Source: Lota lota (lineage: Eukaryota; Chordata; Actinopteri; Gadiformes; Lotidae). Taken from it: a DNA stretch of 64,000 nucleotides. Both the position numbers and the translations under genes were made by a program. The notes below the pieces were generated by a model. It did not search any database, was not told where the DNA came from, and saw nothing but the letters and a program-made list of their open reading frames with translations. The stretch is from positions 1,573,501 through 1,637,500 of the forward strand of contig JACYXH010000363.1 of the NCBI GenBank assembly GCA_026745465.1, given 5' to 3'. Shown piece by piece: positions 1 to 12,587 of the stretch. The first letter of the stretch is position 1. Every line of letters starts with the position of its first letter.

Positions 1-119
1 GTGTTATTTAAACATTTAATTGTATTGCTGGAATCAAGCAGGTGGCCAACTTAACAGATAACAGCTATGGTAGCTGCAAAGAGGTCACTAGTGAGAACTA
101 AAATGGCTGACCATCAAAG

Positions 120-340
120 CTGTGTATTTGTAGGGACGGACCCTCTCTGTTTGTGTTTGTAGGGACAAACATTCTATGACTTTGAAGGGGCAGAAATTCT
201 ATGTCTGTGTGGTTAGGGACAGACCATCTACGTTTGGAAGGACACACTTTCTCTGTCTGTAATTGTAAGGACAGACTATCACTGTCTGTAATGGTAAGGA
301 CATATTATTGCTGTCTGTAATTGTAAGGACAGACTTCACA
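120..340. repeat. degenerate ~31-bp tandem repeat
   Basis: Repeated phrases 'gtagggac', 'gtaaggacagac' and 'ctgtctgtaatt' recur about every 30 bases for roughly seven units. The right-hand units (240-340) are the most alike. No coding meaning is apparent. Confidence 0.7.
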
Positions 341-1368
341 GGCTGTTTTTTTGAGGATGGGAAGACTCCACAAGATAAGTGAGTTGACTGACAACGCAGG
401 TCAAAAGACTCACGTGTGAAGGAAACATGAGTACTAAAAATATGTAGGAATTCATTGGATTTGAAAGAATGCAATACACAATCATATCGTTTAGACAGGG
501 TTTAGGAAGATGAATATAATGGGATATTGACCTGGTCGTTACTTACAGGTAATATGAGTAGGAATAAGCATGTCTTCTGAGGCGTCGGTGCGTTGGTGAA
601 AAAAAACAAACGGTTGGAAACGCCAAAGAGAAAGATAAAACACAGCGGATTAGTAGACGTTCACACTAGATACTGTTCTCTGTGCTTCCTCAGCATCTAT
701 TTATTATAGACCGCTCAATATGGTCGTAATGCATAGTATCAATAATGTCTACCTAAAATGTCTCTAATGTTTTACATGTATTTTAGGAATTGACAATGCA
801 ATCTGTCTTGCAAAACTGTTGTCTTGCTGTCTGAATCCCTTGCTTTATACCTGTCTGCCTGCCTGTCTGTGTGTCTGCCCCTCTGTGCTGTGTCTCCTAC
901 TCCTACTCCTACTAGTGGGTCTCTGTTTTCTGCTAATCCCGGCTATCTGTCTGTATTTTATCAGAATGTGCCTTAGAATAGGGTCGATTGAGGGACACCA
1001 ATCAGGTCCTTTTATTCATAGTGAACTACCAATTAATAGAAGCTGATACACTGGGGGCAGGAGCTAGCTGTCTCTCTGAATTACTAACAATAATCATAAT
1101 AATAATAATAATAAAGACAATAATAAAATGGCCTGTTTGTTATTATAAAATACAATCACACACATCTGACTCCTGTATCACAGAGACAGAGAGAGACAGA
1201 GAGAAACAGAGAGACAGAGAAATAGAGAGGATGGAGAGACTTAATGATGGAGGGAGGTAAAATAAGGGAGGAAGAAATGATGGAGGGAGAGAAAGAAATG
1301 GGAGATGACTGTAAGCATGTGTGTGTGTGTGTGTGTGGGGGGGGGGGTGTATACAAACGGGAATAGTG

Positions 1369-1472
<104 letters not shown>

Positions 1473-1696
1473 CTGGTGACTGTATGTTTGCGCTTGAGAC
1501 GGTTTTAGCTGACTTGGCAAAGATTTGCAGCACCAATAATCTTCTGAGGGGCAGGTATGTGGTTACACACACACACACTAAAGACACAACCACAACCAAA
1601 CACACACACACACACAAACACACAAAGACCAAAGGATGCACACTATCAGACACATTCACACACAGATATCTATTGACGTGCGAACACACACATACT

Positions 1697-1697
<1 letters not shown>

Positions 1698-1752
<55 letters not shown>
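1698..1752. repeat. (CA)n microsatellite
   Basis: About 27 perfect CA repeats in a wider CA-rich stretch (1564-1752). Confidence 0.97.
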
Positions 1753-1756
<4 letters not shown>

Positions 1757-2357
1757 ATATATAGACACCTAGCCAGTGAATCATGCATTATGCTGACATT
1801 GTCCATTATGGTCTTAATAAAGTCCTGATGATAAGAATAAAATGTTATGCGCAAAGCCGCTAAAACCTTCCATCAATATTAATACACCATCTGAAAAACA
1901 GCTCACTACCAATGTCTCACTCTCCACCCCCCCTCTCTCTCCCTCTTTATAACCATCCCTCAAAACAATTGTCTCTCTCCCACACTCTCTCTTTTACCAT
2001 CACTCTCCACTACTGTCTTTCTCTTGCTCTTTCTCTCTCCATCTCTCTCCCTCTCCCTCTATCCCTCTCTCTCTATCTCACACTTGCTCTTACTCTATAG
2101 CAATCACTATCCAATACTGTCACTCTATCTCCCTCTCTCTCTTTCATTTATTCCTATTTCTCAAAATAAATCAATGTAATGTTATCTCTGTTACTCTTTC
2201 AATAGACCAGCAAATACAGATTTATTGTAATAGGTTTTAAGAAATAACCAAACACAAATATATAAAGACTCATTACCAAACACACACACACACACACACG
2301 CCTATCTTCCATTCCTCCCCCACCCTCCAACCCGACTTACACACACACAAGCATCAT

Positions 2358-2432
<75 letters not shown>
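2358..2432. repeat. (CA)n microsatellite
   Basis: About 37 perfect CA repeats. CT-rich DNA lies to the left (1910-2145) and GT-rich DNA to the right (2590-2785). Confidence 0.97.
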
Positions 2433-2433
<1 letters not shown>

Positions 2434-3617
2434 TGTAAGATATAGAAAGAATATGAGAAAAATATGAATGGCATCAACACCATAACATATAAACACAACC
2501 TGACTACATAAACCCTTTTTCACTTTACTCTCTCTCCCTCTCTCTCTCCGTAAATATATTTAGCTCTGTCTGTATGTACATTTACATGTATGTTGTGTGT
2601 TTGTGTGTGTGTGTGTGCATTGGTACTGTGTTTGTGTGTGTGCCTGTGTACTGTGTTTGTGTGTATTTTTACTGTGTGTGTGTGTGTGTGCATGTTTACT
2701 GTGTGTGCATTTTTAGTGTGTGTGTGTGCGTATGTGTACTGTGTTTGTGTGTATTTTTAGTGTGCATGCGTGTGTGCGTGTGTGGACAGTACTCAGCACC
2801 TAGCAGCTCTCTAAGTGGACTGTCAAGCATTTATCTCAGAAGCAGCTCAGTCCGTTATTCAAGCATGTGCCACATCTGCCAAGCGGGGGTCAGGCCTGAT
2901 GTGTATGTGTGTGTACGTGTTAACATCACCAAATTATCTGAGAGTAAGTGCAAGGTTATTGCCTGGTAACATGGGAGCACTTAAGAATCTCTACTGCGAC
3001 ACACACAGAAACAGACACACGAGCACACAAACACACACACACACTTACACAAGAAGAACACATGAATGCACACACAAACACAAACACACATCCACACAGA
3101 TACACACACAGACACACCCTCCTCAGAGCTATTTCTACGTTTTGGCCTTGTAAGCATGTCCGTCAGCGATGGAAACAGACCATTCCCCAGATTGACATCA
3201 ATTACTAATCGTCTTCATTGTCTTGTCACAGCGGGGACCTTGCATACGGTGTAACACAGGGAGTCAGGATGTCTCGTTGAGCTGTCTGCTTGCTGAGAGA
3301 CGCTATTTGTTTCTTAGGGTTTAATAAATGTCTGAGGGCAGGTATTATTTTATTAAGCGCTAGGGGTTGCGTCTCGGCTGTCATAACACAAGATTAACAT
3401 GCTGCTTTTTTAAGCGACTTACTCCTCCAACACATCCAGTCATGTTCTCTAAAGGACCAACAGATACGTGCTGTAACTGATCATCTGTCCTAAACAACAA
3501 GACTCCCCTTTTCTCAGAATCCGTTAACCCTCAGGTATAACTTCCACAAGAACTCCACCGATCAACCCTGGACCTTTCGAACAATTGGTCAGTTGGTTTG
3601 TAAAAAATGCCACCCCA

Positions 3618-3713
3618 CTGAATGTATTTGTACAAAATGTTTCACATGCAACAAAATAATAAGCAGACTTACTATTTTGTTGCATGTGAAACATTTTGTA
3701 CACATACATTCAG
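3618..3713. repeat. 41-bp near-perfect inverted repeat (hairpin)
   Basis: Left arm 3618-3658 and right arm 3673-3713 are reverse complements over 41 bp with one mismatch, separated by a 14-nt loop. The arms begin CTGAATGTAT and contain ACAAAATGTTTCACATGC. Outside the arms the flanks are unrelated. It could be a MITE end-to-end fold, a snapback insertion, or a hairpin RNA precursor if transcribed. Confidence 0.9.
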
Positions 3714-3929
3714 ATTGAAAACATATGGTTCTTTCCGGACCATTCAAAACAAGACAGCAGCATTCCACACGCACAGGCGGGCTGTGGAGTGTGTTGGTAG
3801 TCGTTCTCTGTGTTCCACCAGCGACAGACAAAACAACACTGATCACGGTTTCACACACCAGATCACGGCGAGGCATGCTACGAGTTATGAAGAAACACGT
3901 CAACAACGGCTATGAAGCGATGACGCAAC

Positions 3930-4195
3930 GGTGACATAAACATTATGTACCCATGACATAAGGATGAAATCACAATCACGCAACGACAACGGAACGATGC
4001 TGAACCTCAACGCACCGATGATGTAAGGATGACATCGCCACAACATAAGGATAACGTAATGATGACGTGTTGCTAACATAACAACGACGTAACGATGACG
4101 TAACTATGACATCACAATCACGCAACAATGACATAACAACGACGTGACGATGACATCACAATTACATCACAATAACGTAACAATGACATAACAAT
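3930..4195. repeat. degenerate array of TGACG/TGACAT motifs
   Basis: A loosely periodic 11-14-bp repeat of forms such as GATGACGTAAC, AATGACATAAC and CATCACAATCACGCAAC. The array contains several TGACGT(A) sequences resembling CRE/ATF half-sites. There is no reading frame. Confidence 0.7.
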
Positions 4196-4939
4196 TCGGA
4201 AATGGAGGAGGTACAAAACAAGGTTTGGGTCAGCATGGAGCGTTTGATGGCTAGAAATAAACATACAATACCCCACGCTCAGAGTTCTCCACGTGTGTAT
4301 CTCTCTAGCGGAGGGCGGGGCAGGAAGGGGAGGAGCCAAGGACAGGAAACAGGAAGATAGAGAGAGACATAAAAGGAGTATGAGACTCGAGTCTGAGAGC
4401 TTATAGCATGAGAAACCATGACACCCCATTCTTTTTGCATTTCTTCATCTAAAAATATCTGAAACTTTAGCTTTTTCCCATCTCTACCTTTCTTCACTTA
4501 TTCTTTGTGTTGACTATGATGTTTCTGTATTACTATTTAATGAGCTTTTGTGTACTCCCTGGCATGTACTAGTTTACATGTGCTTTAGGTCTATCCTATG
4601 TCCTATATCTTATTTGTTAGTGTTTGTGTTGACCAGTACCACCCAAGATAAAGTCTGCAATGCAATGAAAAAAATCACAAAAACATAAATATTAATACTT
4701 TTCTTTAAAGTGGATTAACTGCAAGGCCATGTGATTTAATTAATTAATGCTGTAATACAAGTGAGAAAGTCACAGCGATTAAAAAGAACAGTTCTGAAAC
4801 TGAGCAGTTATCTAAGAGGAAGTTTGTGAAATAAAGAAGTTAAATAAAGTTTTGTTTTGTATCAGTGCAAAACTGCAGTTAAGTGTCGTCCAAGTTATGG
4901 ATTAAAAGTAGGATGCTTAGAAAGTGCAGGATAGAAAAG

Positions 4940-4976
<37 letters not shown>

Positions 4977-5319
4977 CAGGTGTGAGTGTGCAGTAGGAGG
5001 GTGGACGAGGAATGGAGGAAAGGCGCCTCGAGATGATATTCATGTTGCTAGCGCGTGGCGTGTGGTGTGTAGCATGTAGCATGGAGTGAGTGGAGAGTGG
5101 ATGTGAGTGGGAAGTGGGCATGGGAGAGAACAATGGCTTGGTGGATATTTTGGAAAATAACCTGTTTCACCAGGTATGTGTGTTATTGTGTCTGTTGAGA
5201 CAGCCTGTACTTCACCAACCATCCGCACACAATATTACAAGAACTCCTCAGTTCAACAAACAATCCCTTTTTCTGATTCCAAATGCTACATAATCACCCT
5301 GGTATCATGTGATCATGTA

Positions 5320-5360
5320 TTCATTTAAAATACGCTTTCATCCAAAGTGAGTGACAGTTG
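5320..5360 (-). mobile_element. SINE/LINE 3'-tail fragment
   Basis: 'ACGCTTTCATCCAAAGTGA' is the reverse complement of the common teleost tail TCACTTTGGATGAAAGCG. Only the tail is evident. Confidence 0.5.
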
Positions 5361-5861
5361 ACTTGTTTAGATAGATGTCACATGTGTGTCTGCCTGTTTT
5401 GTGGCCATCCCTCTCTTGAGGGCGGCCTTTTTGTTTGTTTCATCCCTATGTCTGGGGGTCTGTCTGTCTGACCCTACTCCTGAATTCCGATGGAGTCCAC
5501 CGTCTCTGTATATGTGGTTCTGCGGTGAATACTGATGGTCTAGTGGAGGTTCACAATGACGAAGCCCCAACTACGATATTCTCAGGCCTCTCCATGGCGT
5601 CCTGATTTTATTCAAACGAATAGTGCAGAACATATCTGAAATACCTGGTGACTGCCACAGTCTTCCATAGCCTTTGGGGTTTTGCAGAAAACATGTAGGA
5701 AAACTACACCAACGGGATGTGGCTTTAAGGGTCCGATTTCCGACATCCAAAAAAGAAAAACTACTGTTCCTAAGCTATAACAATGAAATGTAGACTGAAC
5801 TCTCTTTCTACATTTGCTGGTTTGCGAGAAGGTCTCAGGATCGGTGGACCTTTAGAGACAA

Positions 5862-6773
5862 CGAGGGAGCCATGTGAACTCTATAGACCAGAGAACCATG
5901 TGGACTCTACAGACCAGAGAACCATGTGGACTCTAAAGACCAGAGAACCTACAAACCAGAGCACCATGTAGACTGGATTACCATGTGGATTATACAGACC
6001 AGAGAACCATGTGGACTCTACAGACCAGAGAACCATGTGGACTCTACAGACCAGAGAACCTACAAACCAGAGAACCATGTAGACTGGATTACCATGTGGA
6101 TTATACAGACCAGAGAACCATGTGGACTCTAGAGACCAGAGAACCATGTGGACTCTACAGACCAGAGAACCTACAAACCAGAGAACCATGTAGACTGGAT
6201 TACCATGTGGATTATACAGACCAGAGAACCATGTGGACTCTACAGACCAGAGAACCTACAAACCAGAGAACCATGTAGACTGGATTACCATGTGGATTAT
6301 ACAGACCAGAGAACCATGTGGACTCTACAGACCAGAGAACTATGTGGATTCTACAGACCAGAGCTCAATGTGGACTCTAGAGACCAGAGCACCATGTGGA
6401 CTCTACAGACCAGAGAACCTACAAACCAGAGAATCATGTAGACTAGATTACCATGTGGCTTATACAGACCAGAGAACCATGTGGACTCTACAGACCAGAG
6501 AACCATGTGGATTCTACAGACCAGAGCACAATGTGGCTTATACAGACCAGAGAACCATGTGAACTCTACAGACCAGAGAACCATGTGGACTATACAGACC
6601 AGAGCACCAAGCGGACTCTACAGACCAGAGAACTGTGTGGACTCAGAAGACCAGAGAAAGCGAGAACCATGCAGACTCTACAGCCCAGAGAAGAAGAGAA
6701 CCGTGTGGACTCTTCAGACCAGAGAAGAGAATCGTGTGGAGTCTACAACCCAGAGAAGTAGAGAACCGTGTGG
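5862..6773. repeat. 26-bp minisatellite with higher-order units
   Basis: About 35 copies of a 26-bp unit reading approximately ACCAGAGAACCATGTGGACT-CTACAG. Variant units carry 'CCTACAAACC' and 'GACTGGATTACC'. The CCTACAAACC marker recurs at about 5947, 6058, 6169, 6254 and 6417, giving spacings of 111, 111, 85 and 163. Since 26 is not a multiple of 3, the same peptides appear in every frame; these are not genes. Units decay toward 6660-6773. Confidence 0.95.
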
Positions 6774-7302
6774 TACTCCTCGGTGGAGAAGAAGTTCACT
6801 GTTGAACTAATCCTGACCTGCAGAGTCCTGCGGGGACTAGCTGCCAAGGACATTAAGGAACTTGAAGCACGCAGGATTACAACAGGAAATACTTTGGCAA
6901 ATGTTTAGCCAATAGAAACGTCTGTGCAAACAAGTGACTTAACGTTGTCAAAACCACCCTTCATCCACATGTCCATCTGGACGGCCCTGGTTGTGTGTGT
7001 GTGTGTTCTGTGTGTGTGTGTGTGTTGTGTGTGTGTGTCTCTCTCTCTCTCTCTCTCTCTCTCTAAATGTGAATACTCTCCTCTGTTGCCAATGTCAATA
7101 TTGGTTTTAAATACCTAGAGAGCATGAACACAGACAACCACACACACACACACAGACACAAAGCACTCACTCACGCACACACACAGTGTGTGCCAGTGAA
7201 GATAAGGCTATCCACCATAAAGCAAGTGATCTGGCACTAACAGTGATAACACAATTTATGGCCATTGTCTCACAAAATACAATAACTCTCTCACAGATAC
7301 AG

Positions 7303-7304
<2 letters not shown>

Positions 7305-7362
<58 letters not shown>
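7305..7362. repeat. (CA)n microsatellite
   Basis: About 29 perfect repeats, with imperfect CA-rich DNA continuing to 7490. Short GT and CT runs occur at 6992-7064. Confidence 0.97.
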
Positions 7363-7363
<1 letters not shown>

Positions 7364-10300
7364 AGACATACATACAGCTACACATGCAGACACACACGCA
7401 CACCATACAAACACACACACACAACCACACACATACAACTGCACATGCAGACAAACTCACACACACACACAGAGCTACACATGTGGACACACAATGAATC
7501 TCAAGTCAGCCACGCATAAATAATCAGATTTTAAAGCAGTTTCTTGTCTATTGTGATGAGAAAATACTATGTGTGTATGTGTGTGGTTGTGTGTCTGCAT
7601 ATGTGTGTGTGTGGCTGTGTGTGTGTGTGTGTGTGTTGTGTGGTTGGGTGTCTTTGTATATATGTGTGTTGAGGATAAAGACTATAAAGTCCAATATGTG
7701 CTGCTTCTACCAATATAATGATGAGCCTATGACGAGTGGACCATGCTTGCTGTCTGAGTGGAGATTTCATAAGAATAATCTACACAACACAGTAACTACA
7801 TTTTAGCCAGATACCAACCACACGCTAATTCCAAGCTAACCTCTAGCTAAACTAAACTCTAAACTAGCGTGAGTTCAGGGGACGGTTGCATCAGCTTTGC
7901 GTAAGTTCAAACATAGTGTAGCTATGTAAGTAGCTACACTAAATAGCTAATGTAAGTGTTTACTAAGTCATGGTTTATACATTACTAAATCAAAACGGTT
8001 TGCACAAAATAAACTAGGATACACATTATCCTGTGTAGAGAGAGGCTGCCACTGCTGGGTTCTGCCCAGGGTGTACTGGGCGCTGCGGTCCTAGCCACCC
8101 TCCCCCATAATTATATTGCTTTTTGTCATCAACTGCCACCATTTACACCGCTTACACATGCACAGAGGTAGTTGTAAATATTGAATAACAACTAAGCTTA
8201 AACTTTTTAACTGAGTACAACAATACAAACAGTAAATTCAGACTGTGCCATGAACATCTAGTTCCTCTCCGGTATTCTCAAGCTCAGCCTTGTTTACAAT
8301 GTAGCCTGTTGTTGATCTGTAACAACTTGGTTGTCGTCACGTTGAGGCGACAATTAACTGCTTTGGTTCAGTTAAGGTTAGGGTTAAGTTGTTACAAATA
8401 AGGACATTACTTACGTACTGGTGGGGCAACTGAATTTAGTTAACGGCTAGTTTGAAAATAAGAAGTGGTTACGAAGCACTTAGTAAGGACTTTACTTTTA
8501 ACCGGTGCAACCAAGTCCAGATCCGGAACATCATATTATAAAAACATGAATGATATATTAAAAAAAGACTGCACTGACAACTCCGTTTATAATATTTTTG
8601 GGGGGATTTCATTGATCATAACAAAAACTCCATCACAAAGTTTCTGGCATACAACCCAGAGAATGCATCATTCCACAGAAGTGAGAGCGGCTCTTCACGC
8701 AGCCTTCAATGCTTGTTGAGATATTTTGAACCAGTAGGTGAGGGACCAGTTGGAGAACAGCTTTATCAGAACTTGGCACCACCAAGTTTTCACCACCTGT
8801 TCATTCCAAACACGACAGCGTTTGACCCTGATGTTGTGGTAAACCCACCAGCACCATTATCTGTGCAGGGTTTATTTGAAAATATGATCGGTATTCCAGT
8901 GTTGTTTTTTTAGTTTGGGAGGTGATTAAAAACGATCTTGGTTGTAAGGGAACCCTTGAAAGCAGTTTCTGGGGCAAGTGAATAATTCATGGCGTTCTCT
9001 GACTTCGATCCGTGTTTAAAACCCAATGTCTGGACGGGCACTTGGTCTACCATCTGTGTTGGAGAGCAGCGAGGGATGAACATAAAAGAGCTATTAAGAG
9101 TGTGGTTCCTAGCGACTACATCATGAGTAACATCCTCTCCTCGCCCCACTCTACGCGGCGCTAGGATCAACGCAGCCCTCGGCGAGGTCCGGGAACACGT
9201 GTAAGAAAGCGCTGAAAGATTAATCGGACACCAAACGTGCTCGCAACACAGTCAAGCTCTGCCAAGAAATAATTGATGGCCCTTGAAAGGAGAGACACTT
9301 TGGATTGGAGAAACAGAGCGTCTGGCCCAACAGGATGAAATATAGATGACGGCAGAAGAGTATCCATGATAGGGTAGAATGATGATCGCTCTGCATTTAT
9401 CCCTGTCCTTTTACCCTCGCTGTCTTTTTAACCTTTACCTTTACTTTATCTTCCTCCAAGTCTCTCGCTCATTCCTTCTCCCACAAGCACTTTCTGTTTT
9501 TCTCTATCTCAGCCACACGCTCCATCTCAACAAGTTAATAGGATCCTCATGATTTGTTTATTTTATTTTAATGATTAGTCTTGTTCCATCTATAGTTTAA
9601 GAAAAGTCAAGTCAAAAATAATTTCAATGTTCAGAATGGCCCTGCGTTATCTGCACATATGTTAATAAAAACCCTTTGACTTTGAGATTGTATAGGCTAA
9701 TATTACGATTTTCAGATTGTCTTGTTATTTTCCCAATTTTGGACTGTCCTTCTAATGTTACGATTGATTTACTTACATTAAGATATTCTTGATAAGAATT
9801 TAGCTAGTAGTAAGTCAACTTCATAATATTGAATTCATCTTTGTGAATATCAAGATTGTCTTGCAAATATTACAGTCCGCTTGTGAATATTTAGTTCGCC
9901 CTGCGAATATTTCGGATTATTGTGATCGTTTTGCTGATATTTCGAGTGTGAGGCCGAAGGGCATTTTTCTTTTATTTCTCACTGCTTATTTCCGCGCCCA
10001 GTTTTTCTTGCTCTTTGCTTCTGACCTTTGCCCCCTGCTCAACCTTTAAATATTGATGTTGTGCTTTTAGCACATAGTTAGCATAGTGCCTTGCATAGTA
10101 TGAAGTCTGTCTCTTCGCTTAAACAATCAGTTATTCTCCTCCCCTCATGCTCTCCCTCTCTTTTCCTCTTTCCTATCTTTATTTACTTTCTTTTGGTCTG
10201 GTGGTGTGTATCGTTGACCTTGACCTCTGAAGCCTCTTTACTGTTTATGGGCTGTCCTCCATCTCATTAGCATCTCATTAGCATAATACACTTGACCCCT

Positions 10301-10708
10301 CCATCCTCTTAGGTGAACTAAAGCTCCTTGCTTCATCTTTCTATCGGTCCCCTTTCTGCATTTTTCTTCCTCACTTCACTGTCTGCCCATTTTCTTCAGT
10401 TACTCATGCTGTCCCACCATTTCTGTTAAATATCTATCTTCTCTGGTCCTTATTGTCGGTCAAAAAGGACCAGGTTAGCATGCTGTTTGGTGTGCTTTAG
10501 CCTGGGTTAGCCTCTGAATAGCATATCTGCCGAACCTGACCTCTCTGATTCCTGTCTGAGTCGCTCTGCTCCCGGCTCAGAAAGTAATGAAATTATTCAG
10601 ATGAGATGCGGGCCGAATACAGGCACACCTCTCTCATTCTCCCATCTATTTCTCTCTTTCTTCCTGTCACTCTTCCTCTATTTATCTCTCCTTTTCCTCC
10701 CTCTCTAA

Positions 10709-10709
<1 letters not shown>

Positions 10710-10750
<41 letters not shown>
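10710..10750. repeat. (AT)n microsatellite
   Basis: About 20 AT repeats at the left edge of the adjoining SINE-like element. Confidence 0.95.
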
Positions 10751-10751
<1 letters not shown>

Positions 10752-10905
10752 GTTTGATGGTAAACCATCCGTAAAGGTTCTCAGTTCCAGCCCCATGTCG
10801 GCGTCGTAGAGCTAGATGCTCTATCGCCTACCTGCTCATGAACAACTTGTATCTCTATTTAGTGTAAGTCACTTTGGATGAAAGCATCTGCTAAATGACA
10901 AAATA
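10752..10905 (+). mobile_element. tRNA-derived SINE (plus orientation)
   Basis: A tRNA-like head with a B-box-like GGTTCTCAGTTCCAGCC is followed by a body and the conserved tail GTAAGTCACTTTGGATG then AAAGCATCTGCTAAATGAC. This tail is shared by many teleost SINEs with L2-type LINEs. It adjoins the (AT)n run. Confidence 0.7.
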
Positions 10906-11601
10906 ATGAACGTAATAGTAAACAGTTAACATTGATGTGCGATGGCGGTTGTCGCTAATGGCTAACGGGGGTCCTGGAACCTGATTGGTATTCAGTAGGG
11001 ACACGGCATGGACCCCGGACCGAACGCACGAGAGAGGAGCTCAACAATATCTCCTAATCCTGAGTCTCCTTCTGCCTCACCGTCACTACGGCAAACTGGG
11101 ATGACGGGCGCGAGGGTAATGAGGAGTGGCGGGAGCCCTCAAGGACGGTGCTAACGGGCATGGACCCCAGGGTTTACGATGGCATACAATGAAGCGCTCA
11201 CACAGAATGACAAGCAGCCGCTCGGAGTGGACGGACCAAACCACAGCTGCAGTTTGACGAGGGGGCAGAGCTTCATTTTGAGTGGCGAGATTCATTTTCC
11301 TAGCTATCCAATTACATTTGAGTTGTTTGAATCCTGTTGTTAATAATCCACCGGCCCAGAGGATAAATGATGCCCATATGCTTTATTAAATCATATATAA
11401 ATATACAAATCTCTTTGCAGTTTTTGTTTTGAAAACTGTTTTCAATGTTAATTGTTGTTATGCTGCACAAATTTCTATGAAGGAAATGCTGAAAAAAAAT
11501 CTCATCTAATATTGATTTACAATAGCTGGTATGGTATTTCACTACAGCTACGACTTCAACATAATGCCTAAAGTACTAAAAAATATCTGATTAGCATACA
11601 G

Positions 11602-11635
<34 letters not shown>

Positions 11636-11871
11636 TTGTGTGTTTAATGGTGGTAAATAGATGGCTAAGAGATGAATAATAAACAAAAAAAAATCGAATG
11701 GCAAACGATACGGTAAACCAGTAGTGATTCATGAAGCAAAATGATGAGAATGGAACGAGGCTAGAAGTGTGATTAGGTGAAGAGAGATGTAGAGAGACAG
11801 AGAAAGAGAGAGCGAGCAGGGATCAAGGTAAGCCAGTGTGCATTTTACCTGAATCACCTGGGCCTCTACTG

Positions 11872-11901
11872 TAATATAGTTTGGCCACCCAAACTATATT
11901 A
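11872..11901. repeat. perfect 13-bp inverted repeat, 4-nt loop
   Basis: TAATATAGTTTGG and CCAAACTATATTA flank CCAC. Weaker pairing (ACTG with CAGT) continues outside after a 3-nt bulge. Confidence 0.9.
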
Positions 11902-12043
11902 AAACAGTATTTTTAACGATTGCTGTGTTGCCTTAACTAATACATTTTAACAGAAATATATTTTCATTTCCATGTGTGCAATATAATGCATTTTCTCTAA
12001 ACAATGACATGCGATTCCTTTTAAGGTTGCACATTTGTCTTTC

Positions 12044-12044
12044 C

Positions 12045-12089
<45 letters not shown>
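12044..12089. repeat. (CTGT)n tetranucleotide microsatellite
   Basis: About eleven perfect tetramers, located 170 bp from the ptprt transmembrane exon on its donor side. Confidence 0.97.
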
Positions 12090-12261
12090 TCCTGCCTGTG
12101 TGATAGTGTGAAAGGTCGTGGTGAGGTAATGGTTTGGTCAGGATGAGGTAATAATTTGGTCATGTTAAGGTTAGAGTGAGGTCATGGCGTAGTCATATTA
12201 AGGTCAAATTAAGGTCATGTTTAGGTCTCAATAGGGTGGTGAGGTCATAATGAGGTCATAC

Positions 12262-12397
12262 CTGCGTTTGAAGGTGAGCAACAGTCCCAGCAGGATGATG
12301 ATGAACATGAGGACTCCAGCGATGACGCCCGCCATCTTCACCGTGCTGTCCACCTGCTTCTCTGGCTCCATCGCATCAGAGTCCTGGGTGGAGGCGC
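12262..12397 (-). CDS. ptprt: ptprt transmembrane exon
   Basis: 136 nt, phase 1 to phase 2, acceptor TATAG, donor GTATGA. It encodes the extracellular stalk [18 protein letters not shown], then [10 protein letters not shown] and a hydrophobic helix of about 21 residues (roughly AGVIAG to LLLTF), followed by the stop-transfer bases FKRR. The wording [21 protein letters not shown] and MFIIILLG is distinctive of PTPRT; PTPRM and PTPRK read differently in this helix. In the pre-mRNA a (UG)n tract of about 28 repeats touches the acceptor with no separate U-rich tract. The length is not a multiple of three, so skipping would frameshift the product before the membrane. The next (juxtamembrane) exon was not found in 1-12261. 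Confidence 0.97.
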
Positions 12398-12398
12398 C

Positions 12399-12401
<3 letters not shown>

Positions 12402-12458
<57 letters not shown>
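12402..12458. repeat. (CA)n tract abutting the transmembrane-exon acceptor
   Basis: About 28 CA repeats on the plus strand, read as (UG)28 in the ptprt pre-mRNA. Only TATAG separates the repeat from the first exon base, so the repeat occupies the place of the polypyrimidine tract. More CA/GT blocks continue to 12585. Confidence 0.97.
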
Positions 12459-12463
<5 letters not shown>

Positions 12464-12545
12464 ACACACACAGGTACAAACACCACACACACAGAGGTAC
12501 AAAAGCACAAACACACACAGGTACATACACACACAGTTACAAACA

Positions 12546-12587
<42 letters not shown>

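Noticed and set aside
895-930. CTCCTACTCCTACTCCTACT, resembling the YSYSYY-coding juxtamembrane exon of PTPRT
   Set aside because: It lies on the plus strand, opposite to the gene, and lacks splice signals. It is a simple TCC-TAC repeat.
5783-6810. Many overlapping ORFs with DQRTMWTLQTREP-type peptides
   Set aside because: Products of a 26-bp minisatellite read in all frames; the same peptides recur in each frame, showing that no frame is favoured.
8465-8913. Two adjoining plus-strand ORFs of 84 and 66 codons
   Set aside because: No family match by eye and no supporting structure. Could be a decayed mobile element, but there is no evidence for that.
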